Shown here: positions 7,222 through 14,944 of the stretch, piece by piece
Layout of the letters: each line of letters opens with the position of its first letter
How positions within the stretch are numbered: position 1 is the stretch's first letter
Source: Granulosicoccus sp963833195
GTDB lineage: Bacteria; Pseudomonadota; Gammaproteobacteria; Granulosicoccales; Granulosicoccaceae
Assembly (NCBI GenBank): GCA_963833195.1
Contig: CAWHXF010000027.1
Location: forward strand, 4,278,001-4,342,000
DNA length: 64,000 nt
Direction: 5' to 3'
Translations under genes and position numbers: made by a program
Notes under the pieces: generated by a model
Database searches by the model: none
Told to the model about the DNA's origin: nothing
What the model saw: the letters and a program-made list of their open reading frames with translations, nothing else

Positions 7222-8838
7222 GTGGGGACGAAGCGTGCTCGGGACGCGGACTCGCCCGTGAACGGTGCCGAGAGCTTGGTGCGCTCGCTGGTCGACGCCG
7301 GCGTCGAGGTCTGTTTCGCCAACCCCGGCACCTCCGAGATGCACTTCGTGGCCGCGCTCGATCGGGTCGGCGGCCTGCGTTGCGTGCTCGGGCTCTTCGA
7401 AGGCGTGGTCACCGGGGCGGCCGACGGCTACGCGCGCATGGCGGGCAAGCCCGCCGTGACGCTGCTGCACACCGGCCCCGGGCTCGCCAACGGCATCGCC
7501 AACCTGCACAACGCGCGCAAGGCCGAGGTGCCCGTCGTCAACGTCGTGGGCGAGCACGCGAGCTGGCACATCGAGCACGACGCCCCGCTGACGGCGGACA
7601 TCGAGGGGCTCGCGCGTCCCGTGTCGCACTGGCTGCGCACGGCCACGTCCGCGACATCGCTGGGCGCCGACGGGTCGGAGGCGGTGGCCGCGGCGGGCGG
7701 CGTGCCGGGCCGGATCGCGACGCTGGTGGTGCCCGCGAACACGGCCTGGGAGGCGGGTGCGGAGCCGAGTCGGGAGCCGGGCGGCGGGCGCACCGCGCCC
7801 GCGGCCTCGCCCGCGGCGGCAACGGCGCCGGAGCCCATCGATGCGGACCGCGTCGCCGACGTCGCCACGCTGCTGCGCCGCGGCGAGCCGGTGGCGCTGG
7901 TGCTGGGCGGGACGGCGCTGGGCGAGGAGGCGCTCGGGAGTGCCGGGCGCATTGCGCGGGCGAGCGGTGCGACGCTCTTGGCCGAGACCTTCAAGCGGCG
8001 CATGCAGCGCGGCGCGGGCCGCGTGCCGGTGGCGTCCATCCCGTACCCGGTGCGCGACGCGCTCGCGCTCCTCGCCCCGTTCGCGCACGTCGTGACCGTG
8101 GGCGCGACACCCCCGGTGGCCTTCTTCGCCTACCCCGACATGCCCAGCGAGCTGTACCCCGAGTCGGCGCGGTTGCATGCGCTGGCCACCCCGCGGCAGG
8201 ATGCCGCGGCGGCCCTGCGCGCGCTCGAGGCCGCACTCGATGCCACCGATCTCGAGCCCGGCCTCCAGGCGGCCTGCGTGCCGGAGCGCTGCGACGACGG
8301 GCCCCTCACGCCGGAGTCGCTCGCCGACGTCGTGGCCCGCCTGCTGCCGCGGGACGCGATCGTCGTCGACGAATCGATCACCGCGGGGCGCGGCGTCTAC
8401 GCCGCCACGCGCGGCTCGGCGCCCCACGACTGGCTGCAGGTCTGCGGCGGCTCCATCGGCGGTGGCTTCCCGCTGGCCACCGGTGCCGCCGTGGCCTGCC
8501 CGGGCAGGAAGGTCGTCTGCCTGGAAGGCGACGGCAGTGCGATGTACACCCTCCAGGCCCTGTGGACCCAGGCCCGCGAGTCGCTCGACGTCACGAGCGT
8601 CGTGCTCGCCAACGGCAGCTACGAGATCCTGAAGCACGAGCTCGCGAACGTGCAGGCGGACTGCGGCGACGTCGCGCTCGACATGATGGAGCTCGATCGG
8701 CCGACGCTCGACTGGGTGTCGCTGGCGCGCGGGATGGGGGTCGATGCGATACGAGCGAGCACCGTGGGCGAGCTGGAGCAGGCGTTGGCCACGGCACTCG
8801 CTACGCCGGGGCCGTTCCTGGTGGAAGCCAGGCTGTGA
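7222..8838 (+). CDS. Thiamine-diphosphate enzyme, acetolactate synthase large-subunit-like
   Basis: A ThDP-dependent decarboxylase/ligase of about 526-538 residues. The N-terminal Pyr domain has FANPGTSEMHF and the catalytic Glu in GLFEGVVTGAADGYARM. The C-terminal PP domain has the ThDP-Mg motif GDGSAMYTLQAL ending in an Asn about 27 residues on (VVLANGSY). The family N-terminus is NGAESLVRSLV, which begins at the GTG at 7258; the GTG at 7222 adds 12 residues and lies one base after the upstream stop, so the start is open. The central domain is Ala-rich and lacks a recognisable FAD loop. It is unlikely to be the biosynthetic IlvB, since no IlvN regulatory subunit follows. Confidence 0.82.
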   Translation: MGTKRARDADSPVNGAESLVRSLVDAGVEVCFANPGTSEMHFVAALDRVGGLRCVLGLFEGVVTGAADGYARMAGKPAVTLLHTGPGLANGIANLHNARKAEVPVVNVVGEHASWHIEHDAPLTADIEGLARPVSHWLRTATSATSLGADGSEAVAAAGGVPGRIATLVVPANTAWEAGAEPSREPGGGRTAPAASPAAATAPEPIDADRVADVATLLRRGEPVALVLGGTALGEEALGSAGRIARASGATLLAETFKRRMQRGAGRVPVASIPYPVRDALALLAPFAHVVTVGATPPVAFFAYPDMPSELYPESARLHALATPRQDAAAALRALEAALDATDLEPGLQAACVPERCDDGPLTPESLADVVARLLPRDAIVVDESITAGRGVYAATRGSAPHDWLQVCGGSIGGGFPLATGAAVACPGRKVVCLEGDGSAMYTLQALWTQARESLDVTSVVLANGSYEILKHELANVQADCGDVALDMMELDRPTLDWVSLARGMGVDAIRASTVGELEQALATALATPGPFLVEARL

Positions 8839-8847
8839 TCGCTGGTC

Positions 8848-8889
8848 GGGGCCGCGGCACGCGTCGAGCGTTCGAGACGCGCCGGCCCC
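8848..8889. terminator. Bidirectional hairpin terminator candidate between convergent genes
   Basis: An outer 7-bp stem GGGGCCG/CGGCCCC (8848-8854, 8883-8889) encloses a second 6-bp stem CGCGTC/GACGCG (8860-8865, 8876-8881). It fills the 59-bp gap between two genes that end facing each other. There is no T-tract, as is common in such GC-rich genomes. Confidence 0.5.
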
Positions 8890-8897
8890 CCATCGAA

Positions 8898-10859
8898 TCA
8901 GCCCGGATACGCGCTGTACAGGTATTCGCTCCCGATCACCTCGCTGCCGCGTCCCGGTCGTTCCCACCCGAGCTCCAGCGTCGCCGCGCCCTCGTCCTGG
9001 AAGTAGTACACGCCGATGGCGACGGGCCGTCCGGCTTCGAGCTGCACGTCCACCGTGTCGATCGTCGCCGCGCCCGTGCCCCGGTTGTCGATCAGCAGCT
9101 CGCCGTCGATGAACAGGCGCACGCCATCGTCGGCGCGCGTGTAAAGCGTCACCGTCTCGGTACGGTCGGGGGTCAGGAAGCCTTGCCATTCGACGGCGAA
9201 GCCCTCCGTGGACGTCACGCCGGTGCCGGCGAGCGTCGCTTCGTCGAAGTCGAACGCCAGGGTCGGGTCGATGCGTTCGCCGGTGAATTCGGCGTACGCG
9301 ACATCGTCGAAGTAGCGACCGCGCAAGCCGTCGCCCGCCGAGGACACGGGCGGCTCCGGCTCGGTCGGTGCATCGGGCTCGACGGGCGCGGGCGGGCCTT
9401 CGATGCCGTCGTCCGTGCCGCCGTCCATCCCGCCGTCCATGCCCGCCGTCATGCCCGCCGTCATGCCGCCGTTCGGTCGGCAGTGCGCGGCCGCTTCCGC
9501 CGTGTCGATGCGCTCGCCGCCCGGGCAGAGCTGCTCGTGCAGCGAGGCGACCGGCACCTTGTAGTCGCCCGCCGACGGGTCGGTCAGCAGGCCCCACTCG
9601 GTCGTGCCCGTATCGAAGTCCGGGCGCAGCTTCAGCGCGGGGCCGGACAAGGGATTGCGTCGATCCGGCCCGCCGTTCGTGAGATACCCCATGCCGCAAC
9701 CCGCGGGCTCGCCGCCGTCCGGGCGGTTCGTGCACCCGTCCAGCCACTCCTGGTTCATGGCGGCCTGCCAGCCGCCCCACCAGTCGGCGTGCGAGCTCGC
9801 GCCCGCCGCCACGTTGCGCCGGCGCGTGTCGGGGTCGACGTCCGAGGCGAGATACCAACCTTCGGTGGTCTCGCCGTCGCCGAGCGGGTACTGGATGATG
9901 TACTCGATGTTCGGCGTCGTGGTCCAGCCGCCGCAATCGCTCGCGTACCAGTCGCCGCTGAAGCTCGTCACCCACGAGGCCGGGTCGGCGGGGTCGCCGT
10001 TGCCCAGGCAGTTCGGGAACTTCACGTGCATCTCCAGCGTCTGCACCGGATTCACGCCGCCGGTGCACGTCGGGATGGTGTTGCCCTGCGGGAAGCGCGG
10101 GCCGCGGAAGATGTCCGAGCACTGGAAGGTCTGCTCGAATTCCACGCCGCCCCGCGAGGCCGGCACCGTGTGCAGGTTCGGCATGGCGATGATGGCCGAG
10201 CCCGGCGGGTAGACCACGCTCGCGCCCTGCGCCGCGCCGTAGCCCTTGTAGTACACGATGATGCGCGACGGCATGCGCGCGTTGCCCGCGGCATCGATCA
10301 TGGCGGGCGCCCAGTAGCCGGTGCGGTTGATTTCCTGACCGTTGCAGGTGCTGGAGCCCGAGTCGATCAGCGTCTCGTACGTGCTGTACGCGTTCACGTC
10401 GGTGTTGCCCCAGAACATGTGCAGGTGCGACGCGCCGGGCTCGCCCGGATGCACGATGGGGTCGTCGTAGGCGAAGTGGCTGAATTCGCAGGTGATGCGG
10501 AACTGCCCCGTCGTCGGGGCGGGGTTCGCCCACTCCTGCCCGCCCTGCACGATGTTCGAGGTCGCGCTCGGGCCGACGTACTCGGAGCGCGGGCCGAGGA
10601 AGTCCTCGCGCACCAGGCCCTGCTGCGGCACGTCGCGCCACGGGCTGTCGTCGTGATTCGCGTTCCTCGGCGCGCTGCCGCGGATGAGCGCGAGGTTCGA
10701 GGCGTAGTCCGCGGGCGTCGCGGCGACGGCCTGCGGCATGCCCGGCGCGACGCTCGACAGCAACGTGCCGAGCGCGGTACCCAGCCACGGTACGCCGCGC
10801 AATACACGAACGTGCCCAGGAACGGGTCGAGCTGCAGTCGAATTCACAGGTCGGGTCAT
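8898..10859 (-). CDS. Secreted DUF1996 protein with C-terminal PA14 domain
   Basis: A 653-residue predicted exported protein. The ATG at 10859 has GAAGG about 9 bases upstream and gives a long signal sequence ending near AVAA at about residue 50. Residues about 70-420 are a DUF1996 domain: HLHMFWGNTDVNAYST, CTGGVNP and HADWWGGWQ are visible, with several cysteines expected to be disulfide-bonded. A Met/Gly/Asp repeat linker follows. The last 130 residues are a PA14 beta-barrel (LRGRYFDD, TRADDGVRLFIDGELLIDN, GVYYFQDEGAATLELGWE), a carbohydrate- or surface-binding module. DUF1996 is better known from fungi and actinobacteria; its activity is undefined. The FHA-domain gene lies upstream on the same strand. 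Confidence 0.82.
   Translation of the reverse strand: MTRPVNSTAARPVPGHVRVLRGVPWLGTALGTLLSSVAPGMPQAVAATPADYASNLALIRGSAPRNANHDDSPWRDVPQQGLVREDFLGPRSEYVGPSATSNIVQGGQEWANPAPTTGQFRITCEFSHFAYDDPIVHPGEPGASHLHMFWGNTDVNAYSTYETLIDSGSSTCNGQEINRTGYWAPAMIDAAGNARMPSRIIVYYKGYGAAQGASVVYPPGSAIIAMPNLHTVPASRGGVEFEQTFQCSDIFRGPRFPQGNTIPTCTGGVNPVQTLEMHVKFPNCLGNGDPADPASWVTSFSGDWYASDCGGWTTTPNIEYIIQYPLGDGETTEGWYLASDVDPDTRRRNVAAGASSHADWWGGWQAAMNQEWLDGCTNRPDGGEPAGCGMGYLTNGGPDRRNPLSGPALKLRPDFDTGTTEWGLLTDPSAGDYKVPVASLHEQLCPGGERIDTAEAAAHCRPNGGMTAGMTAGMDGGMDGGTDDGIEGPPAPVEPDAPTEPEPPVSSAGDGLRGRYFDDVAYAEFTGERIDPTLAFDFDEATLAGTGVTSTEGFAVEWQGFLTPDRTETVTLYTRADDGVRLFIDGELLIDNRGTGAATIDTVDVQLEAGRPVAIGVYYFQDEGAATLELGWERPGRGSEVIGSEYLYSAYPG
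9418..9465. repeat. 12-bp tandem repeat, 4 units, in DUF1996-PA14 linker
   Basis: Two units CCGCCGTCCAT(C/G) followed by two units CCCGCCGTCATG. On the coding strand they give alternating MTAG and MDGG tetrapeptides forming the linker between the DUF1996 and PA14 domains. Frame-preserving. Confidence 0.85.
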
Positions 10860-10922
10860 GGGTCGAAGCCTTCGGTCTGTCGACGGGAGCTCCATCCTCG
10901 ACGAGTCCCGCGAGCGTCGCGC

Positions 10923-10938
10923 CGGGGAGCGCTCCCCG
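10923..10938. promoter_or_regulatory. Perfect 16-bp palindrome upstream of the DUF1996-PA14 gene
   Basis: CGGGGAGCGCTCCCCG reads identically on both strands with no loop. It lies 64-80 bases before the ATG at 10859 and 13 bases past the end of the FHA gene. The lack of a loop fits a dimeric-protein operator better than a terminator hairpin, though a role in ending the FHA transcript is possible. Confidence 0.4.
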
Positions 10939-10951
10939 CATGTCCGGATCG

Positions 10952-11698
10952 TCAGCCGTCGCGCTCGTTCTGCGCGAGGGCGTCGAGCCACGCGTTCTCG
11001 ACCATCGCGTCGACCAGGTGCAGGCGCCGCTCCGACGCGCCGCGCGACGTGCCGTCGGGTACCAGCCCATCGATGCCGGCCCGCGCGAACTTCGCGCACA
11101 GGCGATCGAGCTTGCGGTTGAGCTTGGGCAGACTCCAGGCCAGGCGTGCCGCGAGGTCCCGGTTCGATGGCAACTCGGCGGGACTGACGGGCCCGCACAA
11201 TCGCGGCTCGATCAACAGCCGCAGCAGCGCCACCTGCTCGTCGTTCAGCGGCGGGCAGGCGACATGTGGCAGCGTGGCCCGGGAACGCAACGCGGCAGCC
11301 GCGTGCTCGTCCGCGATGTCCTCGTGCCAAGGGTTGCAACGCACGGCGAGGCGGTAGCGACGCCTGCCGGCATCGAAGGCGATGGTTGACTCGACGAAGG
11401 GCAGCGGCATGACGCGGCCGGGCGCGAGCCGCGCGTAGGAGCCGCTGTCGTCGTCGACCACGACCATCGTCGCCGTGCGGCAACGGTTCTCCAGAATCCA
11501 GCCGCGCCCCTCGCGGTGCACGAAGCGACCCGCGACACGGTGCAGGTGCGGATTGCACGCGTCGACCACCAGAGACGCCGCCCGCCCGAAGTCGATCGTC
11601 GTGCCCGGGCGGGCCTCGCGAAAGCGCTCGTCCGTGCCGACGCGCAACGAATCGCCGCGGATCCGGTGGTGCCCGAGACGCGCTGACGGTTCGTCCAT
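10952..11698 (-). CDS. FHA-domain protein with C-terminal winged-helix-like region
   Basis: A 248-residue cytoplasmic protein. The ATG at 11698 has CAGGA about 8 bases upstream. Residues about 15-110 form a forkhead-associated domain: TIDFGRAASLVV supplies the conserved Gly-Arg, followed by NPHLHRVAGRF in place of the Ser/Asn-His turn, then beta strands to about 115. FHA domains bind phosphothreonine peptides. Residues 140-230 look like a helix-turn-helix unit (LNDEQVALLRLL, NRDLAARLAWSLPKLNRKLDRL). The gene is divergent from, and 69 bp from, a Ser/Thr kinase whose phosphorylated form is an obvious partner. The combination suggests phosphorylation-gated DNA binding, which is inference. Confidence 0.72.
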   Translation of the reverse strand: MDEPSARLGHHRIRGDSLRVGTDERFREARPGTTIDFGRAASLVVDACNPHLHRVAGRFVHREGRGWILENRCRTATMVVVDDDSGSYARLAPGRVMPLPFVESTIAFDAGRRRYRLAVRCNPWHEDIADEHAAAALRSRATLPHVACPPLNDEQVALLRLLIEPRLCGPVSPAELPSNRDLAARLAWSLPKLNRKLDRLCAKFARAGIDGLVPDGTSRGASERRLHLVDAMVENAWLDALAQNERDG

Positions 11699-11767
11699 GT
11701 GGCGTTCCTGCAAGCTCTGCGGAACCCGATACTGCCCGCGCGTCGCCTCGACGCGCCTCCGGCAGGC

Positions 11768-13573
11768 ATGACCATCGCGCCACTCGCCGACGCGTCCCGA
11801 ACACTCGAAGCGTTGTCCGTCGAGACCGTGCTGGGCGGCTACGCGCTGCTCGAGCCGATCGGTGCCGGCGGCACGGCCACGGTGTGGCGCGCGCGCGGCG
11901 CGGACGGCCGCGAGGTGGCGGTGAAGCGTCTGCACGTGCCGCTCGCCGATGCCGTGGCGCGCCGCCGGTTCGCGCGCGAACGGGAGCTGCTCGAGCGCGT
12001 CGGCACGCACCCGGCCATCGTCGCGCTGCTGGCGAGCGGCGTGAGCGCCGACGGCACGGGCTGGTACGCGACGCCGCTGCACGCGTTCGATCTCGACGCG
12101 GCCCTGGACGGCCGCGTGGGTACGTCCCCCGCGTGGGACGAGCCGGGCATCGTGGCGACGCTCGGCCTGCGCCTGTCCGCGGCGCTGGCCCACGCCCACG
12201 CGCGCGGCGTGCTGCACGGCGACATCAAGCCCGCGAACGTGCTCCTGGACGGTGCGCCGGGCTGCACCGATGCGGTGCTCGCGGACTTCGGTGCCGGGCT
12301 GCACGTCGATGCCACGCTCACGCGCGTGCCGGGACTGTCGCTCGCCTACGCGGCACCGGAGCGGATCGCGGGCGGACCGCCGAGCGTCGCGACCGACCTC
12401 TACGGCCTGGGCGCGACCTTGCGACGCGTGGCGGCCATCGCACCGCCGTCGCGCGGGTCGCGCGCCGAGCTCGATGCGGCGCTCGATGCGCTCGTGGCGC
12501 CGCGGCCGCTCGATCGGCCCGCGTCGGCACGCGCGGCGTTCGAGCGGTTCGCCGCGCACGCCCCGCAAGCCGTGCGCGCCGCCTTGCCGCCCATCGCCGC
12601 GCCGCGCCCCGCACCGAGCGTTCGAACGGCGACGCGCACGTCGACGCGGCCCGTTCACCCCGACGGGCCTCGCTTCGAAAGCGACCGTGCCACGAGCGGG
12701 GTCGTGGCCGGCGCTGCGCTTCGCGGCGGTGCGTGGCGTGCCGGTCGCGGCGTTGTGCCGCTCGCGATCGGTGCGCTCGTGGGCGGTGTCGCGGCGCTCG
12801 CGATGGCGCACGTGCTTGCCGGTCGGCCCTCGAGCCTCGCGCGATCCGGACTCGCCTGTCCCGATCGGACCTGGCTTTGCGACGGCTTCGATGCCGGCTG
12901 GGGCGATTGGGAGCGCGAGGTCGATCCGGCGACAGCCGACTTCCGGCTCGTGCGCGAAGAGGCATCCTCCGGCACCGTGCTGCGACGCGTTCCCGGCACG
13001 CGCGCGTCCGTCGGCGACGACGAGTCGCGCGCCGCGTCGGGCGCGAGCAGCGTGTCGCACGCGTTCGTCGCGCCCGTCGGCGCGACGTTGCGCGTGGTCT
13101 CGCGCATCCGCATCGAGCCGTCCGGCGGCGAGGCGCACGGCTGGTCGAACCTGGTGCTCCTGCAGACACCGGCGGGCGACGTCTGGTCGGTCAACGTCGG
13201 CAGCGGCTACACCGGCGACGATCGGGTGGCGTTCGACGCGTATCGACACGACCCGACCGGCGCGCACGATCGCTCGGTCGCGCCGGGCGTCGCGTACGGC
13301 ACGGGGCAGGCGTTCTGTCTGGAGGCGAGGCTGGAGCCGATCCCCGACGGGCTCGCGTTCGAGTACCGGGTCGACGGACTGCTCGCCGGTCGCTTCGAGC
13401 ACCCGGCGCGTGCGGGCGACGCGACCCCCGGGGAGGTCGAGCGCTGGTACCTGACGCTCGGCGGCCCGAGCATCGACGGCGCGACGCCGTCGGTGACGTG
13501 GCACGACGTCCTCGTCGATGCGGGGGAGGGGGCGCCGGGCTGTGCGGAGAGGGACGCCGGGTCGGCCGCGTGA
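11768..13573 (+). CDS. Membrane Ser/Thr protein kinase with extracytoplasmic LamG-like domain
   Basis: A 601-residue eukaryotic-type kinase. The ATG at 11768 is preferred because the next upstream in-frame ATG (11699) abuts the divergent FHA gene start. The kinase domain spans about 22-280: glycine loop IGAGGTATVW, ATP lysine K53, catalytic loop HGDIKPANVL (151-160) and DFG at 174-176. The loop is HGD rather than HRD, so this is a non-RD kinase. A single transmembrane segment is at about 330-352. The remaining 245 residues, outside the membrane, start with a Cys pair (CPDRTWLC) and resemble a concanavalin/LamG-type jelly-roll. It could sense a glycan or envelope ligand and signal to the divergent FHA protein. 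Confidence 0.82.
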   Translation: MTIAPLADASRTLEALSVETVLGGYALLEPIGAGGTATVWRARGADGREVAVKRLHVPLADAVARRRFARERELLERVGTHPAIVALLASGVSADGTGWYATPLHAFDLDAALDGRVGTSPAWDEPGIVATLGLRLSAALAHAHARGVLHGDIKPANVLLDGAPGCTDAVLADFGAGLHVDATLTRVPGLSLAYAAPERIAGGPPSVATDLYGLGATLRRVAAIAPPSRGSRAELDAALDALVAPRPLDRPASARAAFERFAAHAPQAVRAALPPIAAPRPAPSVRTATRTSTRPVHPDGPRFESDRATSGVVAGAALRGGAWRAGRGVVPLAIGALVGGVAALAMAHVLAGRPSSLARSGLACPDRTWLCDGFDAGWGDWEREVDPATADFRLVREEASSGTVLRRVPGTRASVGDDESRAASGASSVSHAFVAPVGATLRVVSRIRIEPSGGEAHGWSNLVLLQTPAGDVWSVNVGSGYTGDDRVAFDAYRHDPTGAHDRSVAPGVAYGTGQAFCLEARLEPIPDGLAFEYRVDGLLAGRFEHPARAGDATPGEVERWYLTLGGPSIDGATPSVTWHDVLVDAGEGAPGCAERDAGSAA

Positions 13574-13706
13574 GTGGGCGCACCGGCAGGACGCGGTCGA
13601 CGGTCGACGCGTGATGCGACGTCGTCCCCGCACTTGTCCGCCGGCTTCGGGTTAGAGTGAGGGCGCGGGCACCTCTCCCGCGTACCAGGGCGGGATCGAC
13701 TGGCGA

Positions 13707-14837
13707 ATGAGCGAATCGAGCGGCGCCGCGGTGCGCTTCGAACGGGTGCAGAAGAGCTACGACGGCGACTCGCTCGTCGTCAAGGACCTGAACCTCGACA
13801 TCGCCCCCGGCGAGTTCCTCACCATGCTGGGGCCGTCGGGCTCGGGCAAGACCACCTGCCTGATGATGCTCGCGGGGTTCGAGCCCGCGACGCATGGCGA
13901 GATCTTCCTGAACGATCGGCCCATCAACGACGTGCCGCCCTACAAGCGCGGCATCGGCATGGTGTTCCAGAACTACGCCCTGTTCCCGCACATGAGCGTC
14001 GCCGAGAACCTCGCCTTCCCGCTCGAGATCCGGAAGATGCCGAAGTCCGAGCAGCAGGAGAAGGTGCGCCGCGCGCTCGACATGGTGGAGCTGGGCGCGT
14101 TCGGCAACCGCCGTCCCGCGCAGCTCTCGGGTGGCCAGCAGCAGCGCGTCGCGGTGGCGCGGGCACTGGTGTTCGACCCCGACCTCGTGCTGATGGACGA
14201 GCCGCTCGGGGCGCTCGACAAGCAACTGCGCGAGCAGATGCAGTACGAGATCAAGCACATCCACGAAAGCCTCGGCGTCACGGTCGTCTACGTCACGCAC
14301 GACCAGAGCGAGGCGCTCACGATGTCGGACCGCGTGGCGGTGTTCCAGGACGGCGTCATCCAGCAGCTCTCGCGCCCCGACGAGCTGTACGAGAGCCCGA
14401 GGAATTCCTTCGTGGCGCAGTTCATCGGCGAGAACAACAAGCTCAACGGAGAGGTGCTCTCCATCGACGGCAGCCACTGCCGCGTGCGCGTCGACGACGG
14501 CACCGAGCTCGTGTCCGAGGCGGTCAACGTCTCGCGCGCGGGCGAGCGGACCACGTTGTCGCTGCGCCCCGAGCGCATCGAGTTCGACCCCGTCGACTCG
14601 CTCGACAACATCGTCGAGGGGCGCATCCGCGAGATCGTCTACCTCGGCGATCACCTGCGCATCGTGATGTCGGTGGCGGGTGACGACGACTTCGTCGTCA
14701 AGGTCAGGAACCGCGGCGAGAAGCGGCCCCTGGCCCCCGGCCAGACCCATCGGGTCGGCTGGGCGGCCGGGGACTGCAAGGCGCTCGACGAAGTGACGAT
14801 CGCGTCCCCGGCGCAGCTCGACGCCGTCGCCGCCTGA
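13707..14837 (+). CDS. ABC transporter ATP-binding protein, PotA-like
   Basis: A 376-residue ATPase of the spermidine/putrescine-opine importer class. Visible motifs are Walker A GPSGSGKTT, Q-loop VFQNYALFPHMSV, signature LSGGQQQRVAVARAL, Walker B LVLMDEPLGALD and the H-loop VTHDQSEAL. The C-terminal third (about 285-365) is a TOBE regulatory domain. It opens a four-gene operon, ATPase-binding protein-permease-permease, all on the plus strand, for an osmotically or nutritionally relevant cation. The ligand could equally be a polyamine, an opine or a related amino compound. Upstream are 133 bases with two GTCGAC sites and no clear promoter. Confidence 0.9.
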   Translation: MSESSGAAVRFERVQKSYDGDSLVVKDLNLDIAPGEFLTMLGPSGSGKTTCLMMLAGFEPATHGEIFLNDRPINDVPPYKRGIGMVFQNYALFPHMSVAENLAFPLEIRKMPKSEQQEKVRRALDMVELGAFGNRRPAQLSGGQQQRVAVARALVFDPDLVLMDEPLGALDKQLREQMQYEIKHIHESLGVTVVYVTHDQSEALTMSDRVAVFQDGVIQQLSRPDELYESPRNSFVAQFIGENNKLNGEVLSIDGSHCRVRVDDGTELVSEAVNVSRAGERTTLSLRPERIEFDPVDSLDNIVEGRIREIVYLGDHLRIVMSVAGDDDFVVKVRNRGEKRPLAPGQTHRVGWAAGDCKALDEVTIASPAQLDAVAA

Positions 14838-14848
14838 GGGCGGCGCGG

Positions 14849-14854
14849 TAGGAT
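14849..14854 (+). promoter_or_regulatory. Candidate -10 element TAGGAT upstream of the binding-protein gene
   Basis: TAGGAT sits in the 107-bp gap between the ATPase gene and the binding-protein gene, about 90 bases before the ATG at 14945. A separate promoter here would let the binding protein exceed the membrane components. No convincing -35 box is visible. Confidence 0.25.
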
Positions 14855-14944
14855 GGCCGACGCGGTGCGTCGGACCGGTCAGGAGGACGGCCGCAGGACC
14901 GGCTGTCGTGCATTCACCATCAATTCGGAGAAACGGAAACCAAG

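Noticed and set aside
4602..7412. 936-codon open frame on the minus strand opposite the lipoprotein and dehydratase
   Set aside because: Arg/His/Ala-rich translation without any domain, fully antisense to two convincing genes. In 70% GC DNA such shadow frames are expected because stop codons are rare.
7222..8838. ThDP enzyme as biosynthetic acetolactate synthase IlvB
   Set aside because: No small subunit gene follows, the FAD-binding loop is not seen, and its partner is a sugar-acid-type dehydratase rather than ilvC/ilvD order.
7189..11357. Very long open frames on both strands (over 1200 codons) across 7189-11357
   Set aside because: Both run through several unrelated genes in the wrong frame and give low-complexity Arg/Ala/Gly protein; GC artefacts.
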